In this document: piece by piece, positions 9,401 to 14,978 of the stretch
Layout: every line of letters starts with the position of its first letter
How positions within the stretch are numbered: position 1 is the stretch's first letter
DNA from: an uncultured Pseudomonadota bacterium
GTDB lineage: Bacteria; Myxococcota_A; UBA796; GCA-2862545
Length of the DNA: 14,978 nt
Assembly (NCBI GenBank): GCA_937891875.1
Contig: CALATR010000725.1
Coordinates: forward strand, 1-14,978
Direction of reading: 5' to 3'
Program-made: the position numbers and the translations under genes
The notes under the pieces: generated by a model
Database searches by the model: none
What the model saw: only the letters and a program-made list of their open reading frames with translations
What the model was told of the DNA's origin: nothing

Positions 9401-10160
9401 CGGCGTCAACACCGACGACGGCGAGCGCCTCGACGACTACAACTACAACTCGGTCCGCTTCCGCTGGACCGAGCACATGGGCTTCCCCTTCAGCCGGAAG
9501 TGGCGCGGAATGGGCCACAGCCTCCAGCTGGACGCTCAGGGCGGCGTGATCGACCGCAACGTGCAGCTCTTCGACGAGCTCCGCGGGGGCGGCGTCTGGC
9601 CCCAGGACGCCTACCTGGGCGCCATCCTGCCGAGCCAGCCGCTGGCCGGCTACCCGGGCGTCTTCTTCGGCGAGACCATGTTCGTCGGCTCCGCCTACTG
9701 GCGCATGCCCATCATCCAGCGCCTCAACGAGAAGGTCGGGCCGTTCATCGTCCGCGACGTCTTCTTCCAGTGGGGCGGCTCCGCGGGCAACTTCTGGTCC
9801 TACCGGCCGCCCGACGAGAGCGAGCGTGGAAAGTACTACTTCGACAACCAGGGCAACCGCATCGCGTACGACCCCAAGGACGTCCGCCGCGAGATCCCCT
9901 TCGTCGACACCTCGTACAAGAACGGCAACTACCTGCTGACCGACCTCTCCGCCGAGATCCGGATCAGCACCGTGCTCCAGGACAGCGCGTTCAACTCCAT
10001 CTTCCGCGTCAGCTACGGCTTCCAGGAAGTGACGGGCGTGTTCGACGTCAACGGTGACGACATCAACGACAACACGAACGACGGCTCCGGCAACGCCATC
10101 TCCACCGAGACGGAGAAGCCGGGTCCCCGCATCTTCCTCGGCATCGGAACGGGATTCTAG
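6477..10160 (+). CDS. Exported metalloprotease-like / TolB-type propeller / Omp85-like barrel fusion protein
   Basis: A 1227-residue multidomain envelope protein. A signal peptide (about 1-42, ending QAEA-SQ) is followed by a gluzincin-type protease-like domain (about 45-345). This domain has HEFAH at 161-165 and EGGAE at 221-225, giving two His and Glu221 as probable zinc ligands and Glu162 as the catalytic base. Next is a beta-propeller of PD40/TolB type (about 400-740) with repeats such as FSDDGEWFAQA (409), DPAISPDGKQIAYI (571), SVDWSPDGKTLAFA (617) and DVHWSAHDGNLYFVS (661). From about 780 to the end is a strand-rich region ending in GIGTGF, with GYPGVFFGETMFVGSAYWRMP (about 1058) resembling the late part of D15/BamA-like barrels. 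Acidic loops at about 859-869 and 1190-1203 are probably surface-exposed. GGAGG 10 nt upstream and the TGATG overlap support the ATG start. Substrate and function are unknown. Domain types are clear; the barrel family is less sure. Confidence 0.93.
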   Translation: MPTRTTTTRSSASWLTRALGIAALTGLGLSAAALAPQQAEASQFLSLYHRPDLKWYTIETEHFLVHYPVSRKGPDKTEHYMSGEWAARKVAKVSEQYWEPMCAEFDYYLEEKVHIVVLEQYDQLQGFTIPNRNWVEISGNPGGSFYRSRGRSEWFSNVLVHEFAHVVSLKKNQSSGENLQVTVLDALYQNNAIATGPSDVDMGVGGSYYVSDRGEPWWWTEGGAEYWSSRTGYNWWSSGRDRHVRNTILEDRALTYDQWKTTQLAMSYGDGERGYQQGHSMALYMRIRFGEEAFADFAKESDRKYRATWETIIEEKTGVPPRELYDDWKAWVEDYYQRWYADIVAEGEVKGMELETRPLDVHWNTPSQRDQFFTGEKKLLGKTTKEPKKWQQWEGEKDATGRADVFPKFSDDGEWFAQAYGYGHLYIAKAPESLYPAATMGSPAGEGQEEAQGEVGRMSMRIPMAFYSNYDFVPGKDQLVISMQEDQIHRARMNFRAIRVETDGYDWNELVLVDLATRTETEPDGPVGSDREAEVTYLRPEKVKGSFTDGTWRSKPGLQFSVIPNTKRGTDPAISPDGKQIAYIEYGDGTHNLVLINIDGTGKTYLTEFESGEMLQSVDWSPDGKTLAFALFKNYQADIWLMDVATKEVTALNQDASEELDVHWSAHDGNLYFVSDESSIYNVYRYDFDSKKVQQLTNVISTAYTPHLTPRGDLMYTNWTAFGEKNYIVAKDEFLEQDATDRFGLSYDEERAEAYYAYTEDLSEYEALTTRYNSLQRFHPPALIPIFRLRNPSLPTFQLETGLQMSTFDVGEKHSVLLYGMVGTSYQLTARYTYQGWHPTISFGYAHRQGKSDIGFLIDNDNDSTTTDDQKVYEFRQNTVSNTFFMFANYPLNQRLQLNASLVAFDFGFRSRNNLKFPRFNQGVVGSVGLEFSTLPYGLQTGRMAFSPYGINPRGRYITLNYSHGYTDHVSPSNNGVNTDDGERLDDYNYNSVRFRWTEHMGFPFSRKWRGMGHSLQLDAQGGVIDRNVQLFDELRGGGVWPQDAYLGAILPSQPLAGYPGVFFGETMFVGSAYWRMPIIQRLNEKVGPFIVRDVFFQWGGSAGNFWSYRPPDESERGKYYFDNQGNRIAYDPKDVRREIPFVDTSYKNGNYLLTDLSAEIRISTVLQDSAFNSIFRVSYGFQEVTGVFDVNGDDINDNTNDGSGNAISTETEKPGPRIFLGIGTGF

Positions 10161-10162
10161 CC

Positions 10163-11734
10163 ATGATGACCCCCCGCACCACCGCCCTGTTCTCGCTCGC
10201 CGCGCTGGCTCTCGCCGGCTGTGGCCGTGCGGTCGAGCCGAGTGACGTCAAGCTCGTCGGCGTCGGCAACAACCCCGATGAGATCGGCCCCGCGCCGACG
10301 CCCTACGGCGGCCTCGTCGAGTACAACCACGTCGACTTCTCGGGCGGCGCCCTGCCCCTCGGCGCGATGGGCCTGTCCAGCTACACCGAGGCCGGCCCGT
10401 CGATCCTCAACATGGAGCCGCCCTACGGCGCCGTGTTCGGGCTGTCCTACATCTTCGACGCCAAGCTCCGCGGCACCACGTCCCTGGCGCTCGTGCTGCC
10501 GAACCCGCCCCCCGCCGAGGGCGCCTGCTACACGCAGCTGTACCCGGCCGGCCCGTTCGACGGTGGGTTCAACACGGTCGACGTCGGCGACTACGTGAAG
10601 TTCGTCAGCACCGAGACCGGCGAGGACGTGGTCAAGTTCGACCGCATCCCGCGTGACTACCCGCCCGAGGCCTCGCGGCTGTCGGTCGTCTACCAGGTCA
10701 TCCAGGGCTACAGCCCCGAGGAGCGGACCCGGCTGATCCCCGACCCCGACGGCTCCAACGCCCTCGAGGACATGCTGGAGGTGCCATACCGCACGCGCAA
10801 CTTCCCGTTCGGGGAGGAGGTGTCGCTCTCGTGGCCCGGCGGATTCACCTCCTTCGACAAGCCGGTCGGATCGGTCCCGCTGCCCTACCGGCCCGAGAGC
10901 CCGACGATCACGCTGCCCACGGCGTTCGACGCGGTGCAGCTCTCCTGGAACGGACCCCGCTACTACTACAGCTTCGGTGACTCCGACTTCGTGTCGCTCG
11001 ATCCCGCCGAGTACAGGACCTGCTTCGAGTTCACGAGCCCGATCGAGTTCGGCGACGGCCAGCCCAGCTCGGTCACCGACTGCTCCGAGCTGACCGGTCC
11101 TCCCCGAGATCCGGGCATCTACAACGCCTTCCGCGGACAGATGTACACCGGTCCCTGGGAGACCCAGGACGGCGTGACCTTCGAGTGGGAGTCCGACGAT
11201 GCGGGCGACACGGTGTCGGTGGCGGTGAAGTTCCTCGCCCCGATCGACCCCAACTCCTCCTCCTTCACCGCCCGCCAGGTCCTGCTGAACCCTGGCGACT
11301 CGGCGGACGATCAGGTCTGGCGTGACGCACAGGTCTGCGAGACCGCCGCACAGGACGGCGCCATCTTCCGCTTCGACGAGGAGCGCTGGGCGCCCGAAGG
11401 CAAGCGCGAGGCCGTGCTCCAGGGCAACCCGAACGAGGTCATCGCCCAGGTGGTCTGCAACGTGCCCAAGAGCGAGGGCAGCTTCACGCTGACCCAGGAC
11501 CACATCGCCGACGCCTACAACTACGCCCGCTCCCGCGGTGCAGAGGGCAGCATCTTCATGCTGGGCAAGAGCCAGGTCCAGGAGGTCGCCATCCCGGCGG
11601 TCAAGGACCCGTACGACCAGCGACACGACGTCAATCCGGTGTTCGTGACCGCCAAGACCATCAAGATCGGCCGTTTCTACTGGACCCCGGAGTCCACGCC
11701 GGAAGGCGCTGCCGAGGCGGGAGGTGACCAGTGA
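10163..11734 (+). CDS. Lipoprotein of unknown family (523 residues)
   Basis: A short type II signal peptide ends in the lipobox LAGC with Cys20 as the lipidated residue. The +2 residue is Gly, so there is no Asp inner-membrane retention signal, and an outer-membrane location is plausible. I do not recognise the mature domain. It is rich in Pro, Tyr, Asp and Gly with short strand-like segments, suggesting an all-beta extracellular or periplasmic fold. Five further cysteines (in EGACYT, YRTCFE, VTDCSE, AQVCET and VVCNVP) could form disulfides. It starts 2 nt after the previous stop with two consecutive ATG codons (10163 and 10166) and no strong ribosome site, which suggests translational coupling. 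Its TGA overlaps the next gene's GTG by 4 bp (GTGA). The conserved-looking C-terminal segment NPVFVTAKTIKIGRFYW may be a useful search seed. Function is unknown; the context implies a partner of the upstream barrel and protease fusion. Confidence 0.9.
   Translation: MMTPRTTALFSLAALALAGCGRAVEPSDVKLVGVGNNPDEIGPAPTPYGGLVEYNHVDFSGGALPLGAMGLSSYTEAGPSILNMEPPYGAVFGLSYIFDAKLRGTTSLALVLPNPPPAEGACYTQLYPAGPFDGGFNTVDVGDYVKFVSTETGEDVVKFDRIPRDYPPEASRLSVVYQVIQGYSPEERTRLIPDPDGSNALEDMLEVPYRTRNFPFGEEVSLSWPGGFTSFDKPVGSVPLPYRPESPTITLPTAFDAVQLSWNGPRYYYSFGDSDFVSLDPAEYRTCFEFTSPIEFGDGQPSSVTDCSELTGPPRDPGIYNAFRGQMYTGPWETQDGVTFEWESDDAGDTVSVAVKFLAPIDPNSSSFTARQVLLNPGDSADDQVWRDAQVCETAAQDGAIFRFDEERWAPEGKREAVLQGNPNEVIAQVVCNVPKSEGSFTLTQDHIADAYNYARSRGAEGSIFMLGKSQVQEVAIPAVKDPYDQRHDVNPVFVTAKTIKIGRFYWTPESTPEGAAEAGGDQ
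11719..11724 (+). promoter_or_regulatory. Ribosome binding site for the GTG-started second lipoprotein gene
   Basis: GGGAGG lies 6 nt before the GTG at 11731, inside the end of the upstream gene. This supports GTG as the start over the ATG four codons later. It also gives the gene its own initiation signal in addition to the GTGA overlap. Confidence 0.65.
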
Positions 11735-14253
11735 GTTCCTCGATGCGCTTGTTCGCGGCAGGCCTGGTCACGACCGCGCTCGTCGGCTGTGGCGATGGGT
11801 TCAAGCCCTACTACACCCAGTCCGTGGGTCCGCAGATCGGCTCGCTCGAGCCCGACTTCGAACTGGGCAACACGGGCGGTGAGCTGGTCACGATCTCTGG
11901 CGCCGGGTTCGGCGATGATCCCGATCAGCTCGTGGTCCTGTTCGACAATCACAACGCCGAGGTGGTCTCCGCCACCAACAGCGAGATCGTCGTCCGCACC
12001 CCGCCTGGCCCCATCACCGGCGGTGGGGTCGAGGTCCTCGTGGCCAACGCCACCGGCTACGATCTGCAGGCCCCCAGCGGTGACATTGCGCTCTACCGCT
12101 ACGGCGTGGGCGTGTATGACGGAGAGGGTCAGCCCCTCGGCCGCTCGCCGTTCTACCGGGACCAGCAGCACTACGTGCAGGTCAGCAACTTGTACGACAG
12201 CTGCTACGGCGGTCGCGGTACGCCCGGCTGTGAGGGCAACTCCTTCAACGGCGCCGTCGGCATCGATGGGCAGGGCGAGTTCTATCGCTTCGCCTACCCC
12301 CGCCTGCACACCACGTCGCTGGGCTGGCTGACCGCGTACGACATCAACCCCGGCCAGTGGCACGTCGGCCCCCCCCGGGCCGTGTTCCCGTCCGGTATCG
12401 ACGACCTGCACAAGCGCGGCGTCGGTGCGTTCGAGATCATCAACCCCGCATACGAGAGCGTCGACTCCCGGATCTGCGTCGACCTGACCGAGGACCTGCA
12501 GTTCGCCACCGAGGTCTGCAACGACAGCTTCGGCCAGCGCGAGTACGACCTCGGCGTCCTCGAGTTCTGCCAGACGGTGGATCAGGACGATGGCGTCACC
12601 GGGCAGTTCCGTCCGGACTGGCCGGTCAACCGGGACTTCTTCGAGAGCCTGCCCGGTGAGAGCATGGACGTGCGCCTGGCGGTGTACGGCCTTCAGCTGG
12701 TCACCGACGTCACGCTCCCGCCGGTGGTCGACTTCGACGCGGAGTACGGTTTCCAGGCCCAGGGGACCAACCCCTGGACCGTGTCCAGCCCCCTGGAGTG
12801 CGCCGACGAGAACGAGGACGGCCAGGTCACCCTGGACGAAGCCGGCATGATCCTGACCTGGACGCCGCTGGACGACAGCTTCCGCGAGAACGCGGACATC
12901 AACAGCTTCGTGCACGTCTCGCTCACGCTGACCGACTTCGCCTGGTACAGCCTCGAGCAGCAGGGCGTGCGCATCGCGATCGTCGTGCCCGACAACCACG
13001 AGGTGGGCGAGGACGGCCTCGCGCGGCTGGTGATCCCCAACGAGGTCCTCTACCAGATCCCCTCGCCGAACTTCAACTGGAGCAACGCCTCCCAGCAGAG
13101 TGGCTTCCTGGGGCGCTACTCGTCCAACCCGAGCTACCTCTTCATGGAGGCCTACCGGGTCACGGACTACCGCTTCCAGACGCCCGACGACGAGACCCTG
13201 GTGTTCTCGTACGCCACGGGTGAGCTCACGCTGCTCGTCGACTACACGAACCCGCTCTACCGCGACACCGACTGCGGAGACTGCGTGGACGGGGACGGCG
13301 ACGGCTGGGTCGACGCGCGGGATCCGGACTGCAACGAGGACGTGGGTGGCAACGGGGACACCGAAGACGACTCCACCTTCGGCGACTACACCTGCAACGA
13401 CGGTATCGACAACAACGGCGACGGTCTGACCGACGCTGACGACCCGCTGTGCATCAACGGCTGGGACGGTGAGAGCACCTGCACCGACGGCCTCGACAAC
13501 GACGAGGACGGCTGGCTGGACGAGGACGACCCGGACTGCACCGGCGGTGGCGAGGAGGACGGCTCGACCGTCGGCGGCACCTGCAACGATGGTCTGGACA
13601 ACGACGGTGACGGCTGGGTGGATGCGGGCGACCCCGGATGCATCGAGGCCACGGACGCCGAGGACGACGGCCTGTCGGGCACCCAGTGCAACGACGGCGT
13701 GGACAACGATGGCCACGGCGATGTGGACGCAGAGGACTTCTACTGCATCCTCAACGGCGCCCTGACGGACTCCGAGGAGCCGGCAACCATCTCCCAGTGC
13801 CGCAACGGCGCGGACGACGAGTCGGATGGCTACGTGGACGGTCTGGACCCCGACTGCGAGGTCGCGCCCTACCACCGCGAGGCCACCCGCTACTTCGAGC
13901 CCGCGGATGGGTTTGCGCCCGGCTGCTACGACAACATCGACAACGATGGCGACGGCGTGAAGGACTCGGCTGACCCGAGCTGCTGGAACCCCGCGTTCGG
14001 CTACGCGCCAGACGGCTTCCTGACGGACGAGGGGCGGGACTGGGGCACGTCGTGCTCCGACGGCGTGGACAGCGACGGAGACGGCTGGATCGACGGCCTG
14101 GATCCGGACTGCGTGCCCGGCGTCAGCGAGTCCCAGGAGGAGGTCGGCCTCGGCACGACCCAGTGCAACGACGGCATCGACAACGATGGCGATGGAGACA
14201 TCGACAGCGAGGACTCCCTCTGCTCGCGTGGCTCGGGCAACTTCGAAGGGTAG
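11731..14253 (+). CDS. Lipoprotein with IPT/TIG-like domain, EF-hand-like loop and nine Cys/Asp repeats
   Basis: An 840-residue protein. A type II signal peptide ends in the lipobox LVGC with Cys20, followed by Gly-Asp. Residues about 33-110 (IGSLEPDFELGNTGGELVTISGAGFG... to VEVLVANATGYD) look like an IPT/TIG immunoglobulin-like domain. Residues 115-510 are an unrecognised, largely beta-type region. It contains a perfect 12-residue EF-hand-like loop, D359-ENEDGQVTLD-E370. Residues 518-831 are nine repeats of the form C-x-D-G-x-D-N-D-G-D-G-x-x-D-x-x-D-P-x-C, similar to thrombospondin type 3-like or dockerin-like Ca2+ sites and to repeats common in myxobacterial secreted proteins. Each repeat starts and ends with Cys, so local disulfides are likely. 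The GTG start has a good ribosome site and a 4-bp overlap with the upstream gene. It is the last gene of the envelope operon. The most likely role is a Ca2+-stabilised surface or adhesion-like component; function is not known. Confidence 0.93.
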   Translation: MSSSMRLFAAGLVTTALVGCGDGFKPYYTQSVGPQIGSLEPDFELGNTGGELVTISGAGFGDDPDQLVVLFDNHNAEVVSATNSEIVVRTPPGPITGGGVEVLVANATGYDLQAPSGDIALYRYGVGVYDGEGQPLGRSPFYRDQQHYVQVSNLYDSCYGGRGTPGCEGNSFNGAVGIDGQGEFYRFAYPRLHTTSLGWLTAYDINPGQWHVGPPRAVFPSGIDDLHKRGVGAFEIINPAYESVDSRICVDLTEDLQFATEVCNDSFGQREYDLGVLEFCQTVDQDDGVTGQFRPDWPVNRDFFESLPGESMDVRLAVYGLQLVTDVTLPPVVDFDAEYGFQAQGTNPWTVSSPLECADENEDGQVTLDEAGMILTWTPLDDSFRENADINSFVHVSLTLTDFAWYSLEQQGVRIAIVVPDNHEVGEDGLARLVIPNEVLYQIPSPNFNWSNASQQSGFLGRYSSNPSYLFMEAYRVTDYRFQTPDDETLVFSYATGELTLLVDYTNPLYRDTDCGDCVDGDGDGWVDARDPDCNEDVGGNGDTEDDSTFGDYTCNDGIDNNGDGLTDADDPLCINGWDGESTCTDGLDNDEDGWLDEDDPDCTGGGEEDGSTVGGTCNDGLDNDGDGWVDAGDPGCIEATDAEDDGLSGTQCNDGVDNDGHGDVDAEDFYCILNGALTDSEEPATISQCRNGADDESDGYVDGLDPDCEVAPYHREATRYFEPADGFAPGCYDNIDNDGDGVKDSADPSCWNPAFGYAPDGFLTDEGRDWGTSCSDGVDSDGDGWIDGLDPDCVPGVSESQEEVGLGTTQCNDGIDNDGDGDIDSEDSLCSRGSGNFEG
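12805..12840 (+). other. EF-hand-like Ca2+ loop within the second lipoprotein
   Basis: Encodes DENEDGQVTLDE (residues 359-370). Ligand positions 1 (Asp), 3 (Asn), 5 (Asp), 9 (Thr) and 12 (Glu), with Gly at 6 and Val at 8, match the EF-hand loop rule. Flanking helices are not obvious by eye, so it may be a lone EF-loop. Confidence 0.6.
13282..14223 (+). repeat. Nine tandem Cys/Asp-rich repeats (coding)
   Basis: Repeat starts (first Cys) are at residues 518, 555, 584, 618, 653, 690, 732, 775 and 812. Spacing is irregular, from 29 to 43 residues. The core is CNDGxDNDGDGxxDxxDPxC with variable linkers of about 9-23 residues. Repeat 1 has a shortened core, repeat 5 has lost the Pro and carries His in the DGDG stretch, and repeat 6 is the most degenerate (CRNGADDESDG). 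The codons differ between copies and the linkers are unrelated, so this is an old protein repeat rather than a recent DNA tandem expansion. Confidence 0.9.
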
Positions 14254-14267
14254 AACCTTGGATGTCG

Positions 14268-14295
14268 CCGCGTCCAGAAAAAACTCTGGACGCGG
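14268..14295 (+). terminator. Perfect 11-bp hairpin after the envelope operon, possible terminator without T-tract
   Basis: Stem CCGCGTCCAGA (14268-14278) and TCTGGACGCGG (14285-14295) with a 6-nt loop AAAAAC, starting 14 nt after the stop of the last gene. It is strong and well placed, but no run of T follows on either strand. It could be a non-canonical terminator, an mRNA 3'-end stabiliser, or part of the rrn leader. Confidence 0.5.
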
Positions 14296-14440
14296 ATGCG
14301 AAGACGGTTAGAAGCCGTGGGCGCCGAGGGGGGGACACCCTCCCGGGCGGACGACGGCGGGCCCCCCGGGGCCGGCCCTCGACGAGGCAGGGAGCCCTGC
14401 AGAGCCTACGGGCAGATGCAGGCAGCGGTCGCGTCGGTCG

Positions 14441-14450
14441 TTCTTTGAAA
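14441..14450 (+). promoter_or_regulatory. boxA-like antitermination element of the rrn leader
   Basis: TTCTTTGAAA about 150 nt before the 16S start resembles the boxA-like stretch (TCTTTGAAAA type) often found in rRNA leaders, where Nus factors bind the nascent RNA. This is a short motif, supported mainly by its position. Confidence 0.4.
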
Positions 14451-14597
14451 TTCAGGCAGAAGTGGAAGGCGAGCGTTCCGCCGAGTCGGATCCTTCGGGT
14501 TCCGGGTCGGCCCCATACTAGAGAAAGACCTCATGGGCCTACGGGTTCTGTGAGGCATTACGCAAGTCAATACCCAATGGGTAGCAAGCAAGCGATC

Positions 14598-14978
<381 letters not shown>

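Larger units (their letters stand above)
14254..14597. other. Spacer between lipoprotein gene and 16S rRNA gene (rrn leader region)
   Basis: No protein gene is supported in these 344 nt. They hold a hairpin right after the stop (14268-14295), a very G+C-rich block with overlapping short stems (about 14325-14400, including GCAGG/CCTGC at 14387-14400), a boxA-like element (14441-14450) and a small stem TACCC/GGGTA (14571-14583) shortly before 16S. The rrn promoter must lie here or upstream, but no convincing -35/-10 pair was found. Confidence 0.6.

Noticed and set aside
6219..9518. Very long open frame (1099 codons) on the minus strand
   Set aside because: It is antisense to the protease/propeller/barrel gene. 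Its translation is a monotonous Val/Ala/Leu/Arg/Glu/Asp mix with no motifs, typical of the reverse frame of a G+C-rich gene.
7718..10057. Plus-strand open frame of 779 codons in another frame of the protease fusion gene
   Set aside because: It is Arg/Pro/Gly-rich without motifs, while the overlapping frame carries a signal peptide, HEFAH and propeller repeats.
10157..11626. Open frame of 489 codons on the minus strand
   Set aside because: It is antisense to the first lipoprotein gene. That gene has a lipobox and fits the operon, whereas this frame has only shadow-type composition.
11677..13875. Long open frame (732 codons) on the minus strand
   Set aside because: It mirrors the second lipoprotein gene in the antisense frame, with a Val/Ala/Glu-rich composition, no start signal and no domain.
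13282..14223. CRISPR-like or DNA tandem repeat
   Set aside because: The periodic signal is a protein-level repeat in a continuous reading frame, with divergent nucleotide sequence and irregular spacing.
14514..14519. -10-like CATACT in the 16S leader
   Set aside because: No acceptable -35 lies 16-18 nt upstream, and it lies downstream of the boxA-like element, which should be within the transcript.

Overview
The window looks like chromosomal DNA from a G+C-rich Gram-negative bacterium. Outer-membrane-type beta-barrels and two lipobox lipoproteins point to a diderm envelope. The partial 16S rRNA at the right edge has a deltaproteobacterial look, and secreted proteins with C-x-D-G-x-D-N-D-G-D-G repeats are common in Myxococcota and related lineages. 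A myxococcotal or related deltaproteobacterial source is my inference; the 16S fragment would settle it. No insertion sequence, phage gene, CRISPR array or tRNA was seen.

Left part (1-5175, all minus strand). Reading in the direction of transcription, from right to left: korA (gamma-alpha fusion) and korB of a 2-oxoacid:ferredoxin oxidoreductase, then an HAD-IIB-type phosphatase, a small DUF5362-like membrane protein, and the 5' part of radA, which runs off the window. korA/korB and korB/HAD overlap by 4 bp (GTGA and ATGA junctions), so these three are a translationally coupled unit. The gaps to the last two genes are 44 and 80 nt, so all five could share one transcript.

Centre (5176-5427). 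A divergent intergenic region separates the two transcription directions. It holds a perfect 8-bp inverted repeat and two small GC-rich hairpins, but no promoter that I can call with confidence.

Right part (5428-14253, plus strand). Four tightly packed genes all encode exported envelope proteins: (1) a beta-barrel with a signal peptide; (2) a 1227-residue protein joining a zinc-metalloprotease-like domain (HEFAH...E), a TolB/PD40-type beta-propeller and a C-terminal Omp85/D15-like barrel; (3) a 523-residue lipoprotein of unknown family; (4) an 840-residue lipoprotein with an IPT/TIG-like domain, an EF-hand-like loop and nine C-terminal Cys/Asp repeats. Junctions are 1-bp overlap, 2-nt gap and 4-bp overlap. 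The joint layout suggests one envelope assembly, with Ca2+-stabilised surface parts, whose function is unknown. This is the most novel item in the window.

Right edge. A 344-nt spacer holds a perfect 11-bp-stem hairpin just after the last lipoprotein gene and a boxA-like element. It is followed by the 5' end of a 16S rRNA gene in the same direction, so an rrn operon starts here.
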